7,511 nucleotides of DNA from Syntrophomonas sp. UBA4922 (GTDB lineage Bacteria; Bacillota; Syntrophomonadia; Syntrophomonadales; Syntrophomonadaceae): positions 1-7,511 of the forward strand of contig DHBS01000018.1 of the NCBI GenBank assembly GCA_002398825.1. The letters are read 5' to 3'. A program made the translations under genes and the position numbers. The notes under the pieces are model-generated. The model saw only the letters and a list, made by a program, of their open reading frames with translations, was not told the DNA's origin and did no database searches. How positions within the stretch are numbered: the stretch's first letter is position 1; each line of letters starts with the position of its first letter. This document shows positions 1 to 5,965 of the stretch, piece by piece.

Positions 1-141
1 CCCCAGCAGCAAAGGCAGCCGCAAGGCGGCCGTCCCCAGCAGCAAGGGCAGCCTCAAAGCGGCCGCATGCCGTATCAAGGGCAGCCCCAGGGGGGAAGGC
101 CCCAGCAGCAGGGCATCCGGACCCAGCCTCAGAACGGCCGC
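1..141 (+). repeat. Imperfect 33-bp tandem repeats in infB (Q/P/G/R-rich)
   Basis: In the infB frame the units are 1-33 (PQQQRQPQGGR), 34-66 (PQQQGQPQSGR), 67-99 (MPYQGQPQGGR) and a longer unit 100-141 (PQQQGIRTQPQNGR), then a decayed copy PQQNRPQ from 142. DNA identity between the first two units is high, so this is a real tandem duplication rather than composition alone. The array is cut by the window edge and may continue upstream. It lies in the disordered linker before the IF2-N domain, where IF2 length varies widely between species. Confidence 0.85.
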
Positions 142-2172
142 CCGCAGCAAAACCGGCCGCAGGCTGCGCCACAATTGAGAGATAAAGGCAACCAGCCCCG
201 TCCGTCCGCTGCCCCATGGCCTAAAAAGCAACCTGTTGAAGCCGAAAAAGGGCAGCCGCGCGGGGCCAAACCCTCTGCGCCTTTTAAGCCAGGCCAGGCT
301 CCTCCCAAAAAGACCGTTGACCGCGCTGCCAACCGGTTCGGGCAAAACCAGCCCAAAAGGGATTACAGCCGGCCGCAGAAAAAATCAAAGCATAAACGTA
401 AAAAAGAGGAGGCCATATTGCCGCCGCCGGAAGTCATCACCATTGAAGCCCCCATCACGGTCAGGGAACTGGCGGAGCAGCTGCGGCGCAGTTCCGCGGA
501 CATCGTCAAGCGCTTGATGGAACTGGGGGTCATGGCTTCCATAAATCAGCCCATAGACTTCGAGACCGCCGAAATCCTGGCCAGTCTCTATGAAGTTAAG
601 GTAGAGAAAGCATTATCTGAAGAAGAGAAGATACTGGAAGAGATCGTTGACAGCGAAGAAAGCCTGGTTATGCGCCCGCCGGTGGTCACCGTCATGGGGC
701 ATGTCGATCATGGCAAGACCTCGCTTCTGGATAAGATCCGCCATGCCGACGTAGTTTCCGGAGAAGCCGGAGGCATCACCCAGCACATCGGGGCTTATCA
801 GGTTAAAGTGAACAACAACCGGGTAACCTTCATCGACACCCCCGGCCACGAGGCTTTTACCGCCATGCGCGCCCGGGGGGCCAACCTGACTGATATTGTA
901 ATCCTGGTGGTGGCCGCAGACGATGGAGTAATGCCGCAGACCGTGGAGGCTATCAATCATATCCGGGCGGCCGATGTACCCTTTCTGGTAGCCGTGAATA
1001 AGATCGACAAGCCCGGCTCCAATCCGGACCGGGTTATGCAGCAGCTGACCGAGTACAATATAGTCCCGGAAGAATGGGGCGGAGACACTATTTTTGTCCC
1101 CATCTCGGCTAAAACCGGCGAAGGCATCGACAATCTTCTGGAGATGGTTTTACTTGTGGCCGAGGTGAATGATATCAAATCCAACCCCGACCGGGCCGCA
1201 GAAGGGGTGGTCATCGAGAGCAAGCTGGATAAGGGCCGGGGGCCGGTGGCCACCGTGCTGGTGCAGAAAGGAACTTTGCGGATAGGTGATTATATATTGA
1301 GCGGCAGCAGTCTGTGCAAGGTCAGGGCCATGAACGACCACCGCGGCGCCCGGGTGGAAATGGCTTATCCTTCCATGCCGGTGGAGATCACGGGCTGGTC
1401 CGAACCGCCCGAAGCCGGGGGGAGAGTACAGGTCTGTGATGAAAAAGTTGCCAAAGAAGTAATCAGTCTGCGCCTCACCGAGAAGAAAATAGAAGAACAG
1501 CGCCAGAGCAGCCGGGTATCACTGGATGAATTCTTCAAGCATATCCAGGAACACGAGCTGAAAGAGCTGCGCCTGATCATAAAGGGCGATGTGCAGGGCT
1601 CAGTGGAGGCCCTGTCCCAATCGCTGTTGAGACTCAGCACCGATGAAGTCAAGGTTACGGTTCTGCACTCCGGGGTGGGGGCCATAACCGAAAGCGATGT
1701 CATGCTGGCCTCTACCTCGGACGCCATCATCATCGGCTTTAACGTCCGCCCCGACAGCAAAGCCCGCAAATATGCGGAGGATGAACAGATCGATGTTCGC
1801 CTGTACCGGGTGATCTACGAGGCCATCGACGAGGTGAAAAAGGCCATGGCCGGGCTTCTGGAACCGGAATACCGCGAGAAATTCCTGGGCCGGGCCGCAG
1901 TCAGGGCCACCTTCAAAGTACCCAATATCGGCACCATCGCCGGATGTTACGTCAACGAGGGCAAATTCCTGCGCAATGCGGAGATGCGGGTATTACGCGA
2001 CGGGGTCATTATTTATGAGGGCAAGCTGTCCTCTTTGAAACGATTCAAAGACGATGTCAAAGAGGTGGCGGAAGGATATGAATGCGGTATGGGCATCAAG
2101 GACTTCAACGATATCAAAGAAGGGGATGTCATAGAGGCCTATACCATTGAAGAGATACCCCGCGAATTATAA
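1..2172 (+). CDS. infB: Translation initiation factor IF-2, 5'-truncated
   Basis: IF2 is the GTPase that brings fMet-tRNA to the 30S subunit and promotes subunit joining. The reading frame is open from base 1, so the gene begins upstream; the ATG at 67 lies inside the repeats and is not the real start. Visible are 723 residues. In order: a Pro/Gln/Gly/Arg-rich then Lys-rich disordered region (1-414); the small IF2-N domain (about 421-610, PEVITIEAPITVRELAEQL); the G domain with G1 GHVDHGKT (697-720), G2 GGIT (769-780), G3 DTPGH (835-849), G4 NKID (997-1008) and G5 SAK (1105-1113); a beta-barrel domain II (about 1190-1440); domain III with KGDVQGSVEAL and HSGVGAITESDV (about 1565-1850); and the fMet-tRNA-binding C2 domain (about 1860-2169, NIGTIAGCYV, SLKRFKDDVKEV, YECGMGIKDFNDIKEGDVIE). 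All GTPase motifs are intact. It is the first gene visible of the operon, and rbfA follows after 44 nt. Identification is certain; only the length of the N-terminus is unknown. Confidence 0.98.
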   Translation, partial: PQQQRQPQGGRPQQQGQPQSGRMPYQGQPQGGRPQQQGIRTQPQNGRPQQNRPQAAPQLRDKGNQPRPSAAPWPKKQPVEAEKGQPRGAKPSAPFKPGQAPPKKTVDRAANRFGQNQPKRDYSRPQKKSKHKRKKEEAILPPPEVITIEAPITVRELAEQLRRSSADIVKRLMELGVMASINQPIDFETAEILASLYEVKVEKALSEEEKILEEIVDSEESLVMRPPVVTVMGHVDHGKTSLLDKIRHADVVSGEAGGITQHIGAYQVKVNNNRVTFIDTPGHEAFTAMRARGANLTDIVILVVAADDGVMPQTVEAINHIRAADVPFLVAVNKIDKPGSNPDRVMQQLTEYNIVPEEWGGDTIFVPISAKTGEGIDNLLEMVLLVAEVNDIKSNPDRAAEGVVIESKLDKGRGPVATVLVQKGTLRIGDYILSGSSLCKVRAMNDHRGARVEMAYPSMPVEITGWSEPPEAGGRVQVCDEKVAKEVISLRLTEKKIEEQRQSSRVSLDEFFKHIQEHELKELRLIIKGDVQGSVEALSQSLLRLSTDEVKVTVLHSGVGAITESDVMLASTSDAIIIGFNVRPDSKARKYAEDEQIDVRLYRVIYEAIDEVKKAMAGLLEPEYREKFLGRAAVRATFKVPNIGTIAGCYVNEGKFLRNAEMRVLRDGVIIYEGKLSSLKRFKDDVKEVAEGYECGMGIKDFNDIKEGDVIEAYTIEEIPREL

Positions 2173-2202
2173 AGAACAACGCAGCCGAAAGAGTTCTATT
2201 AC

Positions 2203-2588
2203 AGGGGGATGTTGTTATGACCAAACGCCGTCAGGAAAGAATGTCAGTGGAAATTCAGCGCTTTCTGGCCCAAATTCTGATGGAACAGATCAAAGATCCC
2301 CGGGTGGACTTGTCGACAGTGTCGGTCACCCGGGTCGATGTCAGCCCGGATCTGGGACATGCCCGTATTCATATCAGCGTACTGGGCAATGAAGAAAAAC
2401 AACAACAGACTATGAAGGTTCTGGAAAAGGCCAAAGGTTTTGTACGCACCGAATTGGCCAAGGGAATTCAGCTTCGTCATGCCCCGGAGCTGGAATTTCG
2501 CCTGGACAAATCCATCGAACACGGCATCAGGATTTCCTCATTGCTGGAGGAGATCAAACAGGATGAGGAAACCGGGAAGAAGCCATGA
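2203..2588 (+). CDS. rbfA: Ribosome-binding factor A (coding 2217-2588)
   Basis: RbfA is a small KH-fold protein that binds the 30S subunit late in assembly and helps 16S rRNA maturation. The coding region is 2217-2588 (123 residues, normal for the family); the interval given includes its ribosome binding site AGGGGG (2203-2208), 8 nt before the ATG. Family signatures are visible in order: the N-terminal helix MTKRRQERMSVEIQRFLAQ, then KDPRV followed by VSVTRVDVSPDLGHARIHIS, VLGNEEK, then AKGFVRTELAKGIQLRHAPELEF and LDKSIEHGIRISSLLEEI. The alternative ATG at 2241 would remove the conserved RRQER start, so 2217 is preferred. The stop overlaps the next start as ATGA (2585-2588), which suggests translational coupling. 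RbfA sits beside infB in many bacteria, fitting a shared role in 30S maturation and initiation. Confidence 0.96.
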
Positions 2589-3547
2589 ACCCATTAGAGG
2601 AAATTGCCGGGCAGCTGCTGCAATACGATCATTTGGTACTGGTCGGGCATGCCATTCCAGACGGAGACTGCATCGGCTCCATCCTGGGTTTGCAGTCAGC
2701 CCTGCAGACGCTGGGGAAAAAAGTGGAAATGATTCTTGAAAACCCGGTGCCGGTCATATATCACTATCTGCCCGATTGGGGCGGCATTAAGCCCCCGCTG
2801 CCCATAGACAGACCCGGGTTCGCCGCAGTATACCTGGATTGCTCGGACCAGTGCCGGGTGTCCGACGAGGTGCGTGAGGCCCTGCAGAAGGCGGCCGTAA
2901 CCATCAATATCGACCATCATCCCGGCAATAGCCTGTTTGGCGATTACAACTATGTGAACCCGGAGGCGGCCGCCACTGCCGAGATCATATATGAGCTGCT
3001 GGCCATCATGCAAATCCCGGTTTCGGAGGATGTGGCCAATTGCCTTTACGCGGGTATTATCATGGATACAGGGCGGTTTTTGAACAGCAATACCACCAGC
3101 CTCACCATGAAAATCGCTTCAGAATTGCTTAAACGAGGGGCCAGTGTCGACCTGGCCCGCAACAACCTGTTCGAATCCAAGCCCCTCAGGGAGGTTTTAC
3201 TTTTAAAACATGCCCTAAAGCATCTGTCCCTGAGTGAGGATGGGCGGATAGCCTGGATGTGCCTCACTTTAGACGAGGCGGAACAGGCCGACGCCCGGGA
3301 TTATCATCCCGAGGGGATTATCAATTATACCCGTATGATCGCCGGGGTGGAAGTAGGCCTGTTGTTCAGAGAGGTGGAAACCGGCCGGGTAAAGGTCGGT
3401 TTTCGCTCCCGGGGCAGGGTGGATGTAGCCAGTCTGGCCCGCGAATTCGGCGGGGGAGGCCATCGGCTGGCTGCCGGGGCCAGTTTTGAGGGAAGCCTGG
3501 AATCGGTCATGTCCCAGGTCCTGGCCCGGATTAAGGATGTGTGCTGA
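2585..3547 (+). CDS. nrnA: DHH/DHHA1 phosphoesterase, NrnA-like nanoRNase and pAp phosphatase
   Basis: By family this is a manganese-dependent cytosolic phosphoesterase that degrades 2-5 nt RNAs and, in characterised NrnA proteins, dephosphorylates 3'-phosphoadenosine 5'-phosphate. The 320-residue length is typical. Metal-binding motifs are all present: GHAIPDGDCIGS (residues 21-32, with H22, D26, D28), LDCSD (84-88, D85), the namesake DHH (110-112) and GIIMDTGRF (157-165, D161). The C-terminal DHHA1 substrate-binding domain carries KVGFRSRG and REFGGGGHRLAAGA (286-299). The start overlaps the rbfA stop (ATGA), and a purine-rich GGGAAGAAG just upstream can serve as ribosome binding site. The position between rbfA and truB is common in Clostridia. 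It acts downstream of PNPase-type exonucleases, clearing the short oligonucleotides they leave. Substrate preference (RNA, pAp or cyclic-dinucleotide products such as pApA) cannot be read from the sequence. Confidence 0.9.
   Translation: MNPLEEIAGQLLQYDHLVLVGHAIPDGDCIGSILGLQSALQTLGKKVEMILENPVPVIYHYLPDWGGIKPPLPIDRPGFAAVYLDCSDQCRVSDEVREALQKAAVTINIDHHPGNSLFGDYNYVNPEAAATAEIIYELLAIMQIPVSEDVANCLYAGIIMDTGRFLNSNTTSLTMKIASELLKRGASVDLARNNLFESKPLREVLLLKHALKHLSLSEDGRIAWMCLTLDEAEQADARDYHPEGIINYTRMIAGVEVGLLFREVETGRVKVGFRSRGRVDVASLAREFGGGGHRLAAGASFEGSLESVMSQVLARIKDVC
3533..3541 (+). promoter_or_regulatory. Ribosome binding site for truB, inside the end of nrnA
   Basis: AAGGATGTG matches the ideal AAGGAGGTG at eight of nine positions and ends 9 nt before the TTG at 3551. 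It lies within the last codons of nrnA. It supports the TTG start, because no other start codon exists between the nrnA stop (3545-3547) and the conserved N-terminus. Confidence 0.65.
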
Positions 3548-3550
3548 GCG

Positions 3551-4444
3551 TTGCATGGCTTCTTGAACATCGACAAACCAGCCGGGTTAACCTCATTCGA
3601 TGTGCTGCGGCGGATAAAAAAGGTCTTGCCTAAAAAAACCAGGATTGGGCATCTGGGTACACTTGATCCCATGGCTACCGGGGTATTACCGGTCGCCATC
3701 GGCAACGCCACCCGGGTTATCAGCTTAATCGAAAAAAGCCGCAAACGATATCAGGCCGGAATGTGTCTGGGTGGAACCTCTGATACTGAGGATGCCTGGG
3801 GGGAGATAACCCTCACCGGGCACAGTGATTTTGACCTCCAGGCCCTGCAGGAAATCCTGGCGGGGTTTAGCGGCGCCATAGACCAGGTGCCTCCCATGTA
3901 TTCCGCACTTCATCATCAGGGCCGGCGTCTGTATGAATTGGCCAGAAAAGGTGAAGTAGTGGAGCGCCCGCCGCGGCAGGTCATTATCTACGGCATGACC
4001 CTGCTCTCCGTCAGCCAGCATCAAGGATTGCCACTCGTTAGCCTGGATGTGGTGTGTTCGCCCGGTACTTATATCCGCAGCCTGTGCCGCGATATCGGCG
4101 ATAAATTAGGAACCGGGGCTTATTTGCAGGCTTTGCGGCGCATGGAGGACGGTTGCTTTAGTATCGCAGCGGCCTCGTCTTTAGACGATATTATTTCAGG
4201 GCCGGGAGATCTTTCCAGGATGTTGCTGCCCGTTGATTATCCCTTTCCAGACTGGCCGAATTATCAGCTGCAGAGTGAAGAAGAGGAAACCCTGTTCTGG
4301 CACGGCAGAAGCTTTGCGGTCAGCGGCGGGGAAGCCGCTCCGCTGGTAATCATCCATAACCGCCAGGGCCTGATGGCTGGCATTGGACGCCTGAAAGCCT
4401 CGCCGGCAGGACCCTGCTTAATACCTTGCAAAGTATTTCATTGA
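3551..4444 (+). CDS. truB: tRNA pseudouridine(55) synthase TruB, TTG start
   Basis: TruB converts U55 to pseudouridine in the T-loop of tRNAs and also acts as a tRNA chaperone. The 297 residues carry the family motifs: N-terminal HGFLNIDKPAGLTSFDVL; catalytic loop GHLGTLDPMATGVLPVAIG (33-51) with nucleophile D39; KRYQAGMCLGGTSDTEDAWGE; VPPMYSALHHQGRRLYELARKGE; and CSPGTYIRSLCRDIGDKLG followed by LRRMEDGCFS. After the catalytic domain a divergent C-terminal region (roughly 220-297) probably corresponds to the variable TruB C-terminal/PUA-like part. The start is TTG: the frame is the same as nrnA and is closed by the nrnA stop two codons upstream, while the first in-frame ATG is residue 41, beyond the catalytic Asp. 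A TTG at residue 5 is possible but would remove the conserved HGF. It is co-transcribed with nrnA and ribF by spacing. Confidence 0.96.
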   Translation: MHGFLNIDKPAGLTSFDVLRRIKKVLPKKTRIGHLGTLDPMATGVLPVAIGNATRVISLIEKSRKRYQAGMCLGGTSDTEDAWGEITLTGHSDFDLQALQEILAGFSGAIDQVPPMYSALHHQGRRLYELARKGEVVERPPRQVIIYGMTLLSVSQHQGLPLVSLDVVCSPGTYIRSLCRDIGDKLGTGAYLQALRRMEDGCFSIAAASSLDDIISGPGDLSRMLLPVDYPFPDWPNYQLQSEEEETLFWHGRSFAVSGGEAAPLVIIHNRQGLMAGIGRLKASPAGPCLIPCKVFH

Positions 4445-4454
4445 TACTATGACC

Positions 4455-4460
4455 GGAGGG
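4455..4460 (+). promoter_or_regulatory. Ribosome binding site that sets the ribF start
   Basis: GGAGGG lies 9 nt before the ATG at 4470. The other in-frame ATG, at 4449, sits upstream of this site and has no comparable site of its own, so 4470 is chosen as the start of ribF. Confidence 0.8.
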
Positions 4461-4469
4461 AACCGAGTA

Positions 4470-5429
4470 ATGCAGATTGTAAGAGAGATTGAAAATTTTC
4501 GCAGTGATGGAAAACCGTTGTATCTGGCTTTAGGCAATTTTGACGGCCTGCATCGCGGCCATCAGCAATTGATGAATGATGTTGTCAAAATGGCTAAAAC
4601 CAACCACGGTGTGGCTGCTGCCTTTATTTTTGATCCTCATCCCATGAAGGTGTTGTTTCCTCAGAAAGACTTGAAACTCCTGGTCACCCCGAAGATAAAA
4701 TCAGAATTATTGGCAGGACTGGGCTTAGACCTGTTGATCTACAACTCTTTCTTCACAGAGATGGCCCGCTTGAGCCCCGAAGCATTCGTCAAAGGCATTC
4801 TGGTTGATCGACTGGCGGTAAAGGCGGTGTTTGTAGGTTTTAACTATTCTTTCGGTTTTAAAGGAGCGGGGACCCCGGATATGCTTCAGGATTTTGGAAA
4901 GCGTTATGGTTTTGCCACCTACATCATTCCCCCGGTTAAATATCAGGGCGAGGTTATCTCCAGCACCCTGATCCGCCGGGCCATTGAGTCCGGGGACATA
5001 GAACTGGCCGGAGAGATGCTGGGTTACCTGCCCATGGTGGAAGGCCGGGTCATTGAGGGAGAAAAAAGGGGACGCCAAATCGGCTTTCCCACTGCCAATC
5101 TGGGGGTCGATTCCGACCTGGTTATCCCCGGCAAAGGCGTATATGCGGCCTGGGCCCGTACCGGGGAGAAGACCGTTAAAGCGGTGGTGAACATCGGCAG
5201 CAAACCCACCTTTCATCCAGACTATCCGGTAGTTATAGAGGCCCACCTCCTCGATTATGAGGGCGACCTCTACGGGAGTCTACTGAGGCTCCACTTTGTC
5301 AAAAAACTGCGCAATGAGCAAAAGTTTAACAGCATCGAGGCGCTGGCAGAGCAAATCGGGTTGGACCGCGACCGGGCCGCCGAGAGCCTCACCGTCTTCG
5401 ATCAATACAGTCGTGCGTTTACATTTTGA
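4470..5429 (+). CDS. ribF: Bifunctional riboflavin kinase / FAD synthetase RibF
   Basis: RibF phosphorylates riboflavin to FMN and adenylylates FMN to FAD in the cytosol. With the start at 4470 the protein has 319 residues, typical for the family; the ATG at 4449 would add seven residues not expected in the family. The N-terminal FAD synthetase (nucleotidyltransferase) domain shows GNFDGLHRGH (22-31, HxGH type), FDPHP (54-58), VGFNYSFGFKGAGT (122-135) and ISSTLIRRAIESGDI (163-177). The C-terminal flavokinase domain shows VEGRVIEGEKRGRQIGFPTA (190-209) with the PTAN Thr/Asn pair, KGVYAAW, NIGSKPTF (241-248) and EAHLLDYEGDLYG (257-269). Both active sites look complete. The start follows truB by 25 nt, so it is probably in the same operon. 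Its last codons overlap the promoter of rpsO, marking the end of the upstream unit. Confidence 0.96.
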   Translation: MQIVREIENFRSDGKPLYLALGNFDGLHRGHQQLMNDVVKMAKTNHGVAAAFIFDPHPMKVLFPQKDLKLLVTPKIKSELLAGLGLDLLIYNSFFTEMARLSPEAFVKGILVDRLAVKAVFVGFNYSFGFKGAGTPDMLQDFGKRYGFATYIIPPVKYQGEVISSTLIRRAIESGDIELAGEMLGYLPMVEGRVIEGEKRGRQIGFPTANLGVDSDLVIPGKGVYAAWARTGEKTVKAVVNIGSKPTFHPDYPVVIEAHLLDYEGDLYGSLLRLHFVKKLRNEQKFNSIEALAEQIGLDRDRAAESLTVFDQYSRAFTF

Positions 5430-5446
5430 ATCTGCTGTGCTACAAT
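5418..5446 (+). promoter_or_regulatory. Sigma-A-type extended -10 promoter for rpsO(-pnp)
   Basis: A -35 box TTTACA (5418-5423, five of six consensus positions) is separated by exactly 17 nt from the -10 box TACAAT (5441-5446, five of six), and TGTGC just before the -10 gives an extended -10. The start of transcription would be near 5453, giving a leader of about 180 nt. The -35 lies within the last codons of ribF. This is the best promoter visible in the window and lets rpsO and pnp be expressed apart from the upstream genes. A TATAAT at 5471-5476 is a possible second -10 but has no good -35 partner. Confidence 0.78.
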
Positions 5447-5448
5447 TT

Positions 5449-5471
5449 ACCTTGGCCAATGGCCAAAAGGT
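5449..5471 (+). other. Palindrome/hairpin at the predicted rpsO transcription start
   Basis: TTGGCCAATGGCCAA (5452-5466) has 6-bp arms with an AAU loop. Outside it ACC (5449-5451) can pair with GGT (5469-5471) across a two-A bulge. No T-run follows, so it is unlikely to be a terminator for ribF. It could be a 5'-end hairpin protecting the transcript or a protein-binding operator. Confidence 0.5.
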
Positions 5472-5482
5472 ATAATAGCTAA

Positions 5483-5556
5483 GTCCCGCTGGAATAATCA
5501 ATAATGAGGCTAATAGGTGTTTGCCTGGAGGCGGACAATCAGCTTTACAACGGGAC
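5483..5556 (+). promoter_or_regulatory. Upstream helical domain of the rpsO leader RNA
   Basis: GUCCCG (5483-5488) is exactly complementary to CGGGAC (5551-5556) and would close a domain of about 74 nt. Inside it, 5519-5525 and 5530-5536 form a continuous 7-bp stem, including two U-G pairs, with loop UGGA. GCUG (5488-5491) can also pair with CAGC (5540-5543). I do not recognise this domain as a known riboswitch. Its pairs were found by eye, not by energy calculation. Confidence 0.45.
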
Positions 5557-5560
5557 GGAA

Positions 5561-5606
5561 CCATAGACTAGGGTTGCGAGTCACCGACGCTGCGCTTGGT
5601 TTATGG
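5561..5606 (+). promoter_or_regulatory. Probable S15 autoregulatory operator: three-way junction in the rpsO leader
   Basis: Three helices meet with almost no unpaired bases: P1 CCAUA (5561-5565) with UAUGG (5602-5606); P2 GACU (5566-5569) with AGUC (5579-5582), loop AGGGUUGCG; P3 ACCGA (5583-5587) with UUGGU (5596-5600), loop CGCUGCGC. Only U5601 is left at the junction. It is known that S15 of Bacillus/Geobacillus type represses its own mRNA by binding a leader three-way junction that imitates its 16S rRNA site. The position, 30 nt before the rpsO start and ahead of the ribosome binding site, fits that role. The assignment is by structure and position only. Confidence 0.68.
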
Positions 5607-5618
5607 CGATTAAGGGCA

Positions 5619-5629
5619 AAAGGAGGTGA
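5619..5629 (+). promoter_or_regulatory. Consensus ribosome binding site of rpsO
   Basis: AAAGGAGGTGA is a full match to the complement of the 16S rRNA 3' end. Its GGAGG core ends 9 nt before the TTG at 5636, so it compensates for a weak start codon. The GGCAAA that runs into it (5615-5620) can pair with UUUGCC (5520-5525) in the leader, a possible way of masking the site. Confidence 0.85.
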
Positions 5630-5635
5630 AACAAC

Positions 5636-5905
5636 TTGTCATTATCACCGGAAAGAAAACAGGAACTGATCAAAACCTTTCAGGTTCATGAAAGCGATAC
5701 CGGCTCCCCCGAGGTACAGATTGCCATCTTAACGGAACGCATCAACTACTTGAACGAACATCTAAAAGCCAATAAAAAAGACTTCCACTCCCGGCGCGGG
5801 CTGCTCAAAATGGTCGGGCAGAGGCGGTCTTTATTGGATTATCTGAAGAACAAGAACTTTGACCGGTATCGCGCCATCGTTACCCGGTTGGGTTTACGCA
5901 GATAA
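5636..5905 (+). CDS. rpsO: 30S ribosomal protein S15, TTG start
   Basis: S15 is a primary-binding protein of the 30S central domain; it contacts the h20-h21-h22 junction of 16S rRNA and is needed for the inter-subunit bridge B4 with 23S rRNA. The protein has 89 residues, exactly the usual length. Conserved stretches are HESDTGSPEVQIAILTERI (18-36), LNEHLKANKKDFHSRRGLL (39-57), MVGQRRSLLDYLKNKN and YRAIVTRLGLRR at the C-terminus. The start is TTG, giving M-S-L-S-P-E-R-K like the usual M-(A/S)-L-(S/T)-x-E-R-K, and it lies at ideal distance from a perfect ribosome binding site. It is transcribed from its own promoter behind a structured leader, which suggests autoregulation by S15. It is followed by two hairpins and then pnp, an arrangement seen across many bacteria. 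Confidence 0.97.
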   Translation: MSLSPERKQELIKTFQVHESDTGSPEVQIAILTERINYLNEHLKANKKDFHSRRGLLKMVGQRRSLLDYLKNKNFDRYRAIVTRLGLRR

Positions 5906-5930
5906 AGAGCGGCATGCCGCTCTTTCACTT
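5904..5930 (+). terminator. Hairpin after rpsO: weak intrinsic terminator or processing site
   Basis: A perfect palindrome covers 5904-5925 with arms AAAGAGCGGCA and TGCCGCTCTTT; as RNA it is a 9-bp stem with a CAUG loop, beginning inside the rpsO stop codon. The T-tract is poor (TTT, then CAC, then TTT), so termination is probably partial and pnp would be reached by read-through. In Escherichia coli an attenuating terminator and an RNase III site also lie between rpsO and pnp; whether this hairpin has either role is inference. Confidence 0.55.
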
Positions 5931-5931
5931 T

Positions 5932-5946
5932 ATATGCTTGGCATAT
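5932..5946 (+). other. Second small hairpin between rpsO and pnp
   Basis: ATATGC (5932-5937) and GCATAT (5941-5946) are exact inverted repeats around TTG. It directly follows the larger hairpin and ends two bases before the pnp ribosome binding site. The stem is short and AT-rich, so stability is modest. It may help processing or influence access to the pnp initiation region. Confidence 0.4.
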
Positions 5947-5947
5947 T

Positions 5948-5957
5948 AGAAAGGAGG
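5948..5957 (+). promoter_or_regulatory. Near-perfect ribosome binding site of pnp
   Basis: AGAAAGGAGG matches the complement of the 16S rRNA 3' end over ten bases. Its last G is followed by 8 nt and then ATC (5966-5968). No ATG, GTG or TTG occurs in the pnp frame near the ideal distance, so this site points to ATC as the start. Confidence 0.85.
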
Positions 5958-5965
5958 AAAAGAAA

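Noticed and set aside
67..69. ATG at 67 as the start of infB
   Set aside because: It lies within the tandem repeats, the frame is open to base 1, and no ribosome binding site precedes it.
4449..4451. ATG at 4449 as the start of ribF
   Set aside because: It lies upstream of the GGAGGG site and adds residues outside the family's usual N-terminus; 4470 is better.
5449..5471. Palindrome after ribF as an intrinsic terminator
   Set aside because: No T-run follows the stem (GGTATAATAGC), and it falls downstream of the rpsO promoter -10 box.
5504..5566. Small reading frame of 20 codons in the rpsO leader (starts MRLIGVCLEADNQ, stop TAG at 5564-5566)
   Set aside because: It has only a weak GGA upstream, overlaps the helices of the leader, and shows no leader-peptide signature such as a run of one amino acid. 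Most likely chance.
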